64,000 nucleotides of DNA from Schistosoma mansoni (Eukaryota; Platyhelminthes; Trematoda; Strigeidida; Schistosomatidae): assembly GCF_000237925.1 (NCBI RefSeq), contig NC_031500.1:7437254-7501253 (forward strand), given 5' to 3'. Shown piece after piece: positions 37,861 to 49,028 of the stretch. Below the pieces are notes generated by a model. It was given only the letters and a program-made list of their open reading frames with translations, ran no database searches and was not told the DNA's origin. Position numbers and translations under genes: made by a program. Numbering within the stretch: position 1 is the stretch's first letter; each line of letters starts with the position of its first letter.

Positions 37861-38000
37861 TCAACTTCTCATCAGCCAGCTGTTTCGTCCTAGTATGGGA
37901 TTCCGCAGCAGTCCGCATCCGCGACCCCGCTCGCGGGATTCGAACCGAGGACCTATTGGTCTTGAGAGCGAATGCTTAATCTGTAGACCACTAAGTTGAC
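37861..38000 (-). repeat. Hammerhead SINE family B, inverted partial copy
   Basis: The minus strand shows TTAGTGGTCTACAGATTAAG and GGTTCGAATCCCGCG (tRNA-like). It then has a hammerhead region reading CTGCGGA-ATCCC-loop-GGAC-GAAAC, which departs from CUGANGA. It is sandwiched between two plus-strand copies. Confidence 0.65.
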
Positions 38001-38019
38001 ATCCGGTGGGATCGTGGGT

Positions 38020-38070
38020 GCTTACTGCTGAGGAGTCCCATACTAGGACGAAACGGCAGTCCAGTGCATC
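38020..38070 (+). ncRNA. Hammerhead ribozyme-like motif (family B)
   Basis: CTTACTG-CTGAGGA-GTCC-CATACTA-GGAC-GAAACGGCAGTC-CAGTGC. The core and stem II are intact. Stem III is imperfect. The partial repeat containing it ends at about 38105 (ATTGACTCATG). Confidence 0.65.
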
Positions 38071-40440
38071 CAGGTTTTCCATGGCGGCCTAGCTTTGATT
38101 GACTCATGAATTAAACTATTAAAGAGACAATTAAATTTGACCACGAAAGGTTGTAAGTATAATAGTCAAATTAGATCGTTAAATAGCTAAGTCTACTATT
38201 AATTAATTGGCCTTTAGGTTAGCCAGGGAGGGAAAAGCGGTTGAAGATATTTCTTTTGTACACATAGCTCCGATTTCCTAATCCAGATGGCTACTGTTTC
38301 AGCTATTTGAAGAACTTTAAATCTGAAAAGCTTTGGCAAAAAATTACTGACCAGATGAATAACTGAAAAGGATTGGTTTATACTGGTACTATAACCAGTT
38401 TGTACTAAATGGGCCAATATCGAGCTGTTTACTTTCTTCACCAAATCTTTGTTCAGCCACGTTGGGAGGTGTTTGCGAGCACGAAAACGTAAATTCCTAG
38501 AACTTCGACTAATTTAACTTATTCCCAAGGAGCAGTCAAATGGATAGACACAAAATGTGGTGGTCACTCTAGGTAATTCATCTTTTAACCTCAGTGTCAT
38601 TAGGCGCGTAGAAAACACTAATCGTAGTTCTCCGGCGTTGAAAGATTTTTGTATTGTTTTGCGTAATCTCTGAGTTGGTATTTTGCTGGCAGCATCTCCT
38701 CTGAATTGTCGGCTAATGAAGAGTGATTTCTTGGTCACCGTTTGTATTTCTCCTATTCTAACCTTCGGAATCATATATTTATTTATAAACCTCCCAAAGT
38801 ATCCATTCTCCCTTAGAATATTACGCATAGTGTTTAGCTTTTCTTCAACTATATTCGTAGAACATATAGTGCGTATTCGGTAACTAAGTGTTTTGGTCAG
38901 GTTTCTTTTGTACTGTAGAAGTACAAAGCTGAGGAAATGTGTGTAATGTCATGTTCAGGTATTTTTTCTGTTTAAATTCTATCTTGAAGATCTATCCGAT
39001 CTCTTAGTTAAGAGAACTTCCAAAAAGGTTGTTCTACGTTCACGCTCTCTTCCAGATGTAAACTGAATCGCTGGGTGTACTTCATTAAATTGCCTAAGAA
39101 CCTCTTTTTGTGATGTACTAACTTTATGGAGGATGGACGTATCATCCATATATCGACAGTAAAGTGTGAAGTTTCGGATAATTTTTTCAAGTAGACCATT
39201 CTCTAGTTTGACTAAAAAAATGTCAAGTAGTATAGGGCTCAATGGTGAATCCATTGCAACTCCATCCATTTGTCTATATATTTCTCAGTTGAACTTGAAA
39301 CGCACATTCATGGTGATTTTCAGTAATAACTCTTTTACGACATTGATTGGAATTGTAGTTTTGATTTCACTTTCACTATTGCTCACATATATAATCTACT
39401 GTCTCTATGAGTGGAAGATTTGTGAACAATGAAGTTACATCCAAAGACATCATCTTTAGTTTCATAGTATTTTCAATTTCGATCTTATTAAAAAATTGAA
39501 ATACATCCTTAACACTATTTTTTGCAAGTTTTTGGTGGAAAGGTTTCAATATAGTTACCAACTATTTAGTTATAGTGTGATAAGGAGAGTTATACATACC
39601 TAAAATTGGTCTTAACATGGTCCCCAGTTTGCGTACCTTTGGCAATCCATACAATCTTGGCAGATAGGTTCCCACTGGCCTAATCATTTCGTATAAACCT
39701 GACTAAATAATCTGTCGGTCCTTGAACTTCTTCAAAGATCTGGTTGACTCATTCTTTATCTTATTATTGAGATCTTGCCGGTCAGGTATTTTTTTAATTT
39801 TTACTTGTCATTTAAAGTAGTACCCGTCTCGTCAATATAATCGCTTTTATTAAGAAAAACAACTCGTGAACCTTAATCGTAATTAATAACGTTTCATCCA
39901 TTAGGAGCATGTTAATTCTATATTAGTCATGTCAACATAAACAATTTTATTGTATCTTGTTTGACAATCTTAAATTCACAGGCTTTAAATGATGCATTAT
40001 GTCCTTAACCTGGTCATTTTTCGATCTATTGATTTTGATATATAATGTAGTACCTGAAGAGAATTTATCGAAAAGAATACTCTTCGTTCATATTAGTCTT
40101 TTGACACAATCACTTCTTCTTCTTTCTTCAAATAATTCAAGTCATTCGACCTATGAATAATAACAGTATTACACTAGAAAATCAAATCGCTCCTGTGTAA
40201 GATTCAACATCTGAACACATAAATATCACCTCTATTAATCAAGGTCTGTAAACAGATATCCTTTTTTATTCTGTACTGAATGTTCAATAAATTTCATATT
40301 TTAGTTCCCAAAGTCAGATATCAGTGTAAAACTTAAGATTCTACAACTGTTTGTTGTTTCGATAGTTTTTTTTTTCATTTTTAACAGTCTAAATGTAAAC
40401 TTATTTCAATATCTTCAGTTATCTGATGATATTTTTTTTA

Positions 40441-40622
40441 ATTATCAGAAGGGGTTTTGTGGAGATTTAGTATATTCATAGTTGAAAGCATGAGTCAATG
40501 GAAGCTAGACCACCATGGAAAACCTGGAAGCACTGGACGGCCGTTTCGTCCTATTATGGGACGTCTCATCAGCGCGCATCCACGATCCCGCACTCGCGAG
40601 ATTCGAACTATGATATTCAACC
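40441..40622 (-). repeat. Hammerhead repeat family B copy with target-site duplication
   Basis: The minus-strand copy runs from ATAGTTCGAATCTCGCGAG through the ribozyme to GCTTTCAACTATG and CTCCACAAAACCCCTTCTG. ATGATATTTTTT occurs on both sides (about 40426-40438 and 40623-40635), as expected of a target-site duplication. Confidence 0.65.
40525..40582 (-). ncRNA. Hammerhead ribozyme-like motif with CUGAUGA core
   Basis: On the minus strand: GCGCGCTGATGA, then GACGTCCC-loop-GGAC, GAAACGGCCGTC, CAGTGCTTCC. It keeps the canonical U at the variable core position. Three extra bases sit between the core and stem II compared with the 52359-52412 copy. Confidence 0.6.
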
Positions 40623-41978
40623 ATGATATTTTTTATTAAAACAACTTCTGTCAAATCAACATCATCTACCGATACAAAATTGTTTGTTTCATTATAAATA
40701 AGAACAATTTCATTTGGTTTCATTCTTTTAAACAATTCCTCTTCCTCTTTCAAGAATGAATTGCTCAATTCTGTTCATTATTTGTTGAAAACTATAACAA
40801 GAGTAGTAAGCCTATTGAACATATAAACTTTATATGATAAAATATAATATGAATAAATGGTAATTTAATTTTCTGCCTGCCTAACTATTTATCCAGTTTT
40901 AGATTATTTTATAGTATTCATTTTATTCTGACTTTTCCGAATACAACTATAGTAACTAACAGTAAGTATAAGGTTTACTTGAGTTTGTGATTTACTATCG
41001 AGGTACTTCAGCATGTTTCCACCGGCCTAATTTAACGTTATGAGAAATATACTCTTGTTATAATCCTTTTATTTCACAAGTCAAACTACTTAATCTTAAA
41101 CGATTTACCAAACTAATTGACTTCATATTATCAAGTACCCACCATCATTCAGTATCGATGGGATTCGTACCAGGCAAACTTTTATTTTTTTTCAACGATA
41201 AAATACGAAGCTAGTCTGGGTTTCGCATAATTAATAATAAATTTAAATTTCTAATCTACTGAAACAATTAATATGTCAAGTAAACAAACAGGCATATTAA
41301 TTATTTTTGATTTCAACCTTATCAACATTGAAAATAAAAATATCGAGATAGTGCCGTTTTAACTTCATGAAAGGACACTTTCTAAATCTTAACTATGGTT
41401 ATGAAGTAAAATTGCTTGGGCTCACTAGTATTTCGATAATAAAAAAGGTACTTGAAGGCTTAATTTAAACGTTAACTGTGGTAGAAATCTTTCGTCATTA
41501 TTAGTTCTAGTGGCGTTTTGGAAGGTGTATCAGCTATGGGATACCTCTTCGGAATTTTCTATATTTCTTAATCTAAAATTATATATTAATAATCTATTAA
41601 CGGTAAGTACATTTTTGACGGAATGTCATTAAGTTAAATGAGATTTCATTCCTCTGACCGTAATGCTCAATGTCAAGAGTTCAAATCTCATGGAAAGCTT
41701 CAAAATTTCTGTCAACATTTCAGTTACTACTGGGCAAACAGTACTAACTATCACGAAAACAGAAATAGATGAGCACAACATCTTCTAAATAACATAGATT
41801 CAAATTTCTTAAGTTGTTAATAAACAAGAAAACTGGTAAACTGCTTTTAAAACTTAACCATAGTTCCACATCCTTATACATAAACAAGTGGAACAGTAAA
41901 TGATCAAGTCCTGAAAAGCCGACAACAGTAACATTGTGATATTGAAAAAATTGGTGCAAAATAAAGTGTTCCGAATCC

Positions 41979-42112
41979 TGAGTTAAAGCCAAACAATACC
42001 TATTTAACACTTAAAACCAAGGTCGAAACTGGCGATTCCATGAAAATAAACTACCGTAATCTCACATATTTATTTAATTGATATTTGTGATTGGTGTATT
42101 AGTACACTATAG
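41979..42112 (+). repeat. Dispersed repeat, shared with 20477-20612
   Basis: Second copy of the unnamed repeat, in the same orientation, followed by unrelated sequence. Confidence 0.65.
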
Positions 42113-42360
42113 GTTGGACCAGATTGCCAGGCGAAGCAATGGATTTACTTCAAATTCATTCGCTGAGAGTTTACAAATACATATTATTCCTATTTAATGT
42201 CTTACATCAACTCGGCGCCCGAATACTGTGAAACTATTCACTCTAATTTAGACGAAAGTTTCTATAAATTTAATTAATATATAATCAATTTTATATATTG
42301 AATAGATATTATATACTTTGGTACTTAATTCAATAAAAATCTAACCTAAATTTTATTATG

Positions 42361-42683
42361 GTAAGCAGAGATGGATAGTGGTTAGCAGTGGAATCCACGA
42401 CGCGCGTTTCGTCCCATTTGGGACTCATCAGCTGGATGTACCTGCATCTCAGAGTTGATGTTCACTCTGGGACTCAAACCCAGTACCTTTCGCTCCAAAC
42501 GCCATCGCGTTATCCACTCGGCCACAGAGTCCTGATAGTCACTTGCTTGTGCGATGGGGTGAAGTTTTAATTCATTTAATATTGTTTGTTTGAATCTTCC
42601 CATCGATGTATTAGGACTGCAACTGGTCAGTCTCTAATTGGCATATGTGCATACTGTGCGTATTGCTGCCCCGATATAGCCTT
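42361..42683 (-). repeat. SM-alpha SINE/satellite unit, full ribozyme copy
   Basis: Read on the minus strand, the order is GGCTATATCGGGGCAGCAA, the conserved 5' region (TGCACATATGCCAATTAGAG), GGGAAGATTCAAACAAACAA and the tRNA-like part. The tRNA-like part has TGGCCGAGTGG as A-box and GGGTTTGAGTCCC as B-box. The hammerhead follows, then CCACTATCCATCTCTGCTTAC. This is the known schistosome SM-alpha layout. It abuts a plus-strand unit at 42684. Confidence 0.9.
42384..42443 (-). ncRNA. SM-alpha hammerhead ribozyme, intact core
   Basis: Minus strand: TACATCCAG-CTGATGA-GTCCCAAATGGGAC-GAAA-CGCGCGTC-GTGGATTCC. It has the conserved CUGAUGA and GAAA boxes, a 5-bp stem II, a short GC-rich stem III and a GUC cleavage triplet. 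Stem I sides (ATCCA/TGGAT) pair. This matches the published Schistosoma hammerhead almost exactly and should self-cleave in the transcript. Confidence 0.92.
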
Positions 42684-42948
42684 AATTCCACTGCTAGCCA
42701 CTATCCATCTTTGCTTACCATGCCTGTGAATCAAGGCTATATCGAGGCAATACGCACAGTATGCACATATGCTAATTAGAGACTGACCAGTTGCAGTCCC
42801 AAAAACATCAATGGGAAGATTCAAACAAACAATACTAAGTGAATTTAAATTTCACCCCATCGCGCAAGCAAGTGGCTATCAGGACTCAGTGGCCGAGTGG
42901 ATAACACGATGGCGTTTGAAGCGAGGGTACTGGGTCGGAACCCCAGGG
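42684..42948 (+). repeat. SM-alpha tail plus next unit, running into a gap
   Basis: CCACTATCCATCTTTGCTTACC (3' end of one unit, about 42690-42715) is followed directly by the 5' part of the next unit, up to the B-box region at 42948. This is the tandem arrangement known for SM-alpha. Together with the minus-strand unit it makes a back-to-back pair. Confidence 0.85.
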
Positions 42949-43148
42949 NNNNNNNNNNNNNNNNNNNNNNNNNNNNNNNNNNNNNNNNNNNNNNNNNNNN
43001 NNNNNNNNNNNNNNNNNNNNNNNNNNNNNNNNNNNNNNNNNNNNNNNNNNNNNNNNNNNNNNNNNNNNNNNNNNNNNNNNNNNNNNNNNNNNNNNNNNNN
43101 NNNNNNNNNNNNNNNNNNNNNNNNNNNNNNNNNNNNNNNNNNNNNNNN
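42949..43148. other. Assembly gap (200 N)
   Basis: A fixed-length placeholder inside an SM-alpha unit. Confidence 0.95.
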
Positions 43149-43365
43149 GCCCGCACCCCCCCCCGCCCTCCCCCCCCCCCCCCCCCCTCCGCCACCCCAC
43201 CCGCCCCCCCCTCTCTCCCCCCCTCCCCCCCCCCCCCGCTCCCAGCCTCTATCTCCCTTGATCGACCTACGTCAACGCGACCGACACGAAAAGCCCGTCA
43301 GGTAGGGTGGGGTCATCGCTGGAGCCGAATAATAGATATGTACCACACTGATCGACATAATTTCG
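43149..43365. other. Poly-C tract and GC-rich sequence of doubtful quality
   Basis: About 43149-43243 is almost pure C with a few G, T and A, unlike anything else in this AT-rich window. It is followed by a GC-rich stretch to about 43365. It adjoins a gap and an SM-alpha fragment (GACGGGAAGATTCAAACAAA, about 43366-43407). The proline-rich frames it produces are not credible genes. Confidence 0.7.
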
Positions 43366-44029
43366 ACGGGAAGATTCAAACAAACAATAACTAAATGAAT
43401 CTAAATTTTATTAGTTATAAGTCAAGTACATTCACTAATGTTAATTAAAACTATTAAAATGTTATCCAAATAGTATATAACCATAGTGTCTAATTGACAG
43501 TATACAATAAGAAAAAGAAAATATACATTATTCTTAAATAACATTTTTCCAATAAAAACTTAACATTATTTTAATCCAACCATACCTGCTTAGAATATGC
43601 TACTATGAGAATTTTGTTAGAAGATTGATACATGCTGCCGAAGAGTTTCATACTAAAATAAAGTGATCATCCAGTGCTTCGATTTTATCAGTGGTTGTCT
43701 AACACAGATCAATTCGAAATTAAAATGAAATTCATCAATATCCATAAATTTATACGGAAAATAAGGTAATCGTTAGTGAAGTACTTACTACGTTTCATTA
43801 ATCAAATCAGCATTGTCTACAAATCGTCAACAGAACTAATTTTTTTTAGCGTGAAACATTAGATTTTCTGATACTTTCCATGTTCACTTGCTTAGGATAT
43901 TTAGTAGAAACTCATTATATCTACTTTCAAATGTATAAATCAGTAAAGCAATATATTTGTCGTACTACTGACTTATATCTATATGCCTATATGCACTCGT
44001 ACAGCATAGACTGACAATCATGATTTTCC

Positions 44030-44586
44030 ACAGGACTCTGTCCTGAAAAATCCTTGACACTTGTTTCCAACTGCTATACTTTCTCTTAAAGTCTGCTTTC
44101 AATTCCAGACTTAATAGGTTTCTTGGTCTTAAGCTTTCCCTTAACTCTTCAGGATTCCAAGTCAGGGATTGCGTCATGATGCAGTTTGTTCATTTTGTCA
44201 ATGCATATCCTATTCACCTCCAACGTCTTCACCTAATTTCCTCTTCAGATGGAAACTGGTTTGTTCTCTCACACAGTAATTTTTTACTGATGGTATCCGC
44301 ACAACGAACACTGATAATCTTTCGTAGACATGTATTTAGAAATGCTTGCACTTTTTTGATGATGGTTGTGGTGTGGTGTATACTACATATGTTGACAGAT
44401 TTAAGTAGTATGTAGGACCAGTAGGAAGTAGAATGCATACCTGAAGAAGATTGGGAAGATTCAGTTAAAGAAAAGAGGAAGAGAAGCAGAAGGTAATTGT
44501 AATCACGATGGAATTGAATGAATCATGAATCATGTAAAGGACAACTGGTGGAATATGTGCAAATTATGTATTTGATGTATGGGTTT
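44030..44586 (-). mobile_element. RTE LINE C-terminal part, inverted near-copy of 21417-21965
   Basis: The minus-strand frames give HHTTTIIKKVQAFLNTCL, VRCADTISKKLLCERTNQFP and TWNPEELRESLRPRN. The stretch matches 21417-21965 in reverse complement, including non-LINE sequence before the homology. It is cut by the gap at 44587. On the same strand the RT part of an RTE LINE lies beyond the LTR elements at 49029-50110, so the two may once have been one copy. Confidence 0.7.
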
Positions 44587-44786
44587 NNNNNNNNNNNNNN
44601 NNNNNNNNNNNNNNNNNNNNNNNNNNNNNNNNNNNNNNNNNNNNNNNNNNNNNNNNNNNNNNNNNNNNNNNNNNNNNNNNNNNNNNNNNNNNNNNNNNNN
44701 NNNNNNNNNNNNNNNNNNNNNNNNNNNNNNNNNNNNNNNNNNNNNNNNNNNNNNNNNNNNNNNNNNNNNNNNNNNNNNNNNNNNNN
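44587..44786. other. Assembly gap (200 N)
   Basis: A placeholder between LINE sequence and the start of an LTR-element internal region. Confidence 0.95.
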
Positions 44787-44998
44787 AATGTGGGTGGAAT
44801 TCATATTTATCTGACTGAGAATTTGATGATGAATGAAATGAGAGCTTCTGCATCAATGCATCTAAAAGCTTCATTTGGTTTGCATCATTCTGAGCTTGCT
44901 GGATTTGTAGAATAGTTTTAAGGTCGTCCAAAGAAACAGACATTTTGATTTGAATCAATCAATATTTTTTTTAAAAAAAAAATCTCCGTCGCCACTTT

Positions 44999-45563
44999 TG
45001 TTACGTCCTTGAATCTGTCTACCCACTTAGTGCCGAGTATAATGTAGATTAAGACCTTGACACGATAGACTGACTGGCTTAACCTTGAGGCTAATATGCG
45101 TGAGTTCGAAATAGGGGTAGAGAGACGAAAACTATTCTGTCCCTGATTGGCTGGCAAGCACGAGAGAGAGAGAGAAGACAAAGACAGATGGAACACTAAT
45201 CACTTTATTCCAACCCGATCCAGCACTCGAATTCCCAATTCAGATTAGGGTGAAAAGTTACATGAATAAATAGATGACTAAGCGGACCACAACGTACAAT
45301 AATTAGAAAAATACAATCATGTCCAAAACTGGGGAATTATAGTAGAAAATAGGGTACAAAAGATTACGTCAAAATGACAATAACTTTAGAACAGAAAATG
45401 CTATGGCAATGAATTATACATCAAACGAAAGCTTATGATCTGTAGAATAGGCTAGGGGCAAAAGTAAATGTTACAGTTTTACAAGCTTTGAATTAAATGA
45501 ATTAACGTCCCCGAAAATAGCTTCCGTAATTTGTTCAGGCTTCTAGTTTTGCGGATCACATCA
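44999..45563 (-). repeat. 3' LTR of the Ty3/gypsy element
   Basis: 565 bp, near-identical to 48463-49027. It begins TGTTACGTCC on the plus strand and ends CACATCA. A diverged relative occurs as a solo LTR at 49289-49850. Confidence 0.9.
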
Positions 45564-48462
45564 TCTTCCCCCTTGACAAAAAAAAAAGTTATGTCATCAC
45601 TGCCATTGACTGAGTGCATAAAGGAAAACTGGATTGCGTTGTGGTCGTGACCGATTTGGTTTCACTGGAATAAACAAAAATAAAAGAAAAACGATTAGAC
45701 ACTAATTGCAAACAGTAGCTAAGATATCATCACTGATATCTCCCCTCAGAAGTATATGCTCTTCTCTTCGGGTCCACCTGCAGTATATCGGGCCTTCTGC
45801 GTTTCCGTTGTGATCTCCTAATAGGATGTTGTTCCAGTTGTACAGTTTTCTTAGTTGCTGGACTTCCTATGTCGAAACTGTCCAGGAAGACTTCCCACAT
45901 TGAGCACATTTTCTCGGTTTTCTGAGGAGTACCAGAACTTTCCAGTATGTGGTTAGCGTGACGTATCCACTTTTGGCCTTCAACCTCCACCACATACATT
46001 ACATTCCCTCGTCTCCCAAGTATGCGTCCACTGGTCCATTTTGGAGGTGAGTATCGGAAATCACGGACGTATACTTTTTGATTATCTCGGAAGATCCTAC
46101 TTTTCGCCCCATGATGGCGATTAAATTGAGATTCCATCTTCTGGTTTCTCCTTCCTACACCATTTTGCTTTGGTTTTATGGCATCGAGAGCAGTTTTAAC
46201 TTTTCTACCAAACATAATTTCTGCTGGAGACAATTTATTCGGCGCTGATGGATTTGGGGTCGTTCTGTAGACTAATAGAAAATCATCAAGAATTTCCTTT
46301 ATCTTCCCTTCCCCCCTTGCCTTCAGTAGCGCTCTTTTGAAGGTATCCACAAACCTTTCTGCTTGACCATTTGATTGTGGATGGTATGGAGGTGAACGAA
46401 CATGTTTGACCCCAAACCTGTTGCAGAAGTCGGAGAAAATGGAAGAAGTAAACTGAGTGCCATTATCTGACACGAGAATATCTGGGACTCCGAAACGAGA
46501 GAATAACTGCCGTAACTCGATAATAGTCTCTTGCGACGTGATTTGCTTCATGGGTAGAATCTCTGGCCACTTTGAGTAGGCGTCGACACAAATGAGGAAA
46601 TATGTACCTTGGAATGGGCCGGCGAAATCAATGTGTATACGCGACCAAGGTTCTTTCGGCGATGGCCAAGAATTGAGTTCAGCTTTCCGTGGACATTTCG
46701 AGGCTGCAGCACAGTTTCTGCACGCACGCACTAAATCTTCGATGTGTTCATCAATGTTAGGCCAGTATACATAACTTCGAGCAATAGCTTTCATTCTTCC
46801 AATACCTGGATGAGCTGTGTGCAGTTGTTTCAGAACGAGTGAGCGTAGGTTACTTGGAATTACTACGCGATCAGCGAACATAATACAGTCATTTACGATG
46901 GATAAAGATTGGCGTCGTTGATAATACTGTTTTAGTTCATGAGATGTTATACGTGGGGGCCAACCACGCCGGATAAATGTAGCTAGTTGCCTTAAGATAG
47001 GATCACGGAGAGTGTGATCAGCGATTCGAGCAGCTGTCACTGGAAGAATTCGCGTTGAATTGAGCAACATGCTGCTTACATCTTCTTCCACTGATATAGA
47101 AGCAATGACAGTATCTTCATTTTCAAGCTTATGATTTCTTATTAAGCGCGATAGTGCATCAGCATGACCAAAGTCAGAGGTAGATTTGTATTTGATAGTG
47201 AAATCATAACCCAACAACATTGTAGCCCATCGTTGGAGGCGATTTGCAGTATAAACTGGTATACCTTTCTTAGATCCAAAGATCGATAATAGGGGTTTAT
47301 GATCAGTAAATAAGGTAAATTTTCTACCATGCAGCATTTTGTGAAACTTCTTAACTGCAAAAACTAGTGCCAATCCTTCTTTCTCAATTTGGCTGTACTT
47401 GCGTTCTGCCGAAGTCAACGTTCTGGAGGCATGGGCTATAGCTTTCTCTGTGCCGTCTTGAAACCTGTGGGATATAACAGCTCCGACACCATAATCAGAA
47501 GCATCTGCGGCAACAACGATTTCCAGTGAGGGATCAAAATACGTAAGAAGTAGGTCTGATATTAATAGTGACTTTACTTTGTCAAAACTCTTTTGACACT
47601 CAGTGGACCAATTCCATTTTACATTTTTGGATAATAGATGGTTCATGGGTGCTCGGAGGCGATGCAATTGTGGTAAAAAGTTACTGTAATAACTGATAAG
47701 ACCAAGGAACGAGCGTAGAGTTGCGACGTTAGATGGTGGAGGCATATTTTGGATAGCTCGTACGTTTTCTGGATCTGGGCGTCGTCCATTTTTGTCGAAA
47801 ACAAAACCAAGATATTTTACCGAGTCCATGTCTTCCGGATTCTTTAATCCACAGATAAAAATCAGACATTTAAATTGATCTGCTGTAATTTCATTTATTC
47901 TAAAACGTTCGCATTCTTTATTTACATGTCCAGCGTATGTAAGATAATCATCAGATAAGGATTTAGATATTTGAAAACACTGATAACGGATGCTGAATAA
48001 TGAGGATTGTTCACCAAAAATTTTAGATAAAATCTGAACTGTCTCATTGAATGATAAATCTCGTGGATTTTGTGGCAAAATGAAGTTCACATATTTGTTA
48101 TATTCAAGTGTTCCGAGTCTTCTCAAGAGTAGGCGAACTTTGGCTGCATCATCAAGATTTGAGCATTCAACACGAAATGTGTCTTCAAAGCGACGAAACC
48201 AGGAATCGAAAATAATACCAGAATCGGGATCATAATTGAATTCACAAATGGAATTTGCGATGCTGTCATATTTATCTGACTGAGAATTTGATGATGAATG
48301 AAATGAGAGCTTCTGCATCAATGCATCTAAAAGCTTCATTTGGTTTGCATCATTCTGAGCTTGCTGGATTTGTAGAATAGTTTTAAGGTCGTCCAAAGAA
48401 ACAGACATTTTGATTTGAACCAATCAATATTTTTTTAAAAAAAAAATCTCCGTCGCCACTTT

Positions 48463-49027
48463 TGTTACGTCCTTGAATCTGTCTACCCACTTAGTGCCGA
48501 GTATAATGTAGATTAAGACCTTGACACGATAGACTGACTGGCTTAACCTTGAGGCTAATATGCGTGAGTTCGAAATAGGGGTAGAGAGACGGAAACTATT
48601 CTGTCCCTGATTGGCTGGCAAGCACGAGAGAGAGAGAGAAGACAAAGACAGATGGAACACTAATCACTTTATTCCAACCCGATCCAGCACTCGAATTCCC
48701 AATTCAGATTAGGGTGAAAAGTTACATGAATAAATAGATGACTAAGCGGACCACAACGTACAATAATTAGAAAAATACAATCATGTCCAAAACTGGGGAA
48801 TTATAGTAGAAAATAGGGTACAAAAGATTACGTCAAAATGACAATAACTTTAGAACAGAAAATGCTATGGCAATGAATTATACATCAAACGAAAGCTTAT
48901 GATCTGTAGAATAGGCTAGGGGCAAAAGTAAATGTTACAGTTTTACAAGCTTTGAATTAAATGAATTAACGTCCCCGAAAATAGCTTCCGTAATTTGTTC
49001 AGGCTTCTAGTTTTGCGGATCACATCA
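48463..49027 (-). repeat. 5' LTR of the Ty3/gypsy element
   Basis: 565 bp, same limits as the partner LTR. The plus-side neighbour at 49028 is RTE LINE sequence, showing the insertion point. Confidence 0.9.
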
Positions 49028-49028
49028 C

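Larger units (their letters stand above)
36826..40105 (-). mobile_element. Penelope-like element with RT and endonuclease remains, flanked by inverted repeats
   Basis: Minus-strand frames run in PLE order. 39560-39790 carries LPRLYGLPKV-like RT start. 39376-39561 carries WLVTILKPFHQKLAKNS and LDVTSLFTNLP. 38979-39269 carries DGVAMDSPLSPILLDIFLVK and YCRYMDDTSIL, the RT palm with the DD pair. 38514-38828 carries the linker (LFISRQFRGDAASK). 38214-38444 carries the end of the GIY-YIG domain (ELCVQKK). About 175-bp inverted repeats lie at 36826-37000 and 39924-40105; PLEs are known for terminal repeats in direct or inverted order. Hammerhead-bearing repeats at 37556-38105 occupy the 3' part. The copy is interrupted several times and probably inactive. 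Confidence 0.7.
40105..42360. other. Intergenic stretch with repeats
   Basis: Holds the hammerhead repeat at 40441-40622 and the dispersed repeat at 41979-42112. Nothing else is recognised. An 88-codon open stretch on the minus strand at 41744-42010 has no supporting context. Confidence 0.4.
44787..49027 (-). mobile_element. Ty3/gypsy LTR element with a second partial copy sharing its LTR (fossil)
   Basis: Minus-strand element: 5' LTR at 48463-49027, internal region 45564-48462, 3' LTR at 44999-45563. The LTRs are 565 bp each with TG...CA ends and I see one difference by eye, so the insertion is very young. Beside the 5' LTR is a TGG-starting primer-binding-like site; beside the 3' LTR is a purine tract. 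The internal region has gag-like, reverse transcriptase/RNase H and integrase parts. It is shorter than autonomous relatives and looks broken, about one break, so probably non-autonomous. Past the 3' LTR, 44787-44998 repeats the start of the internal region up to the gap. The layout is thus LTR-internal-LTR-internal. The element sits in an RTE LINE. Confidence 0.85.

Noticed and set aside
43149-43394. Proline-rich open frames across the gap and poly-C tract
   Set aside because: They consist of N codons and a C homopolymer, with no gene-like composition.
46592-46774. Plus-strand frames within the gypsy element
   Set aside because: Antisense to the element's own reading frame.
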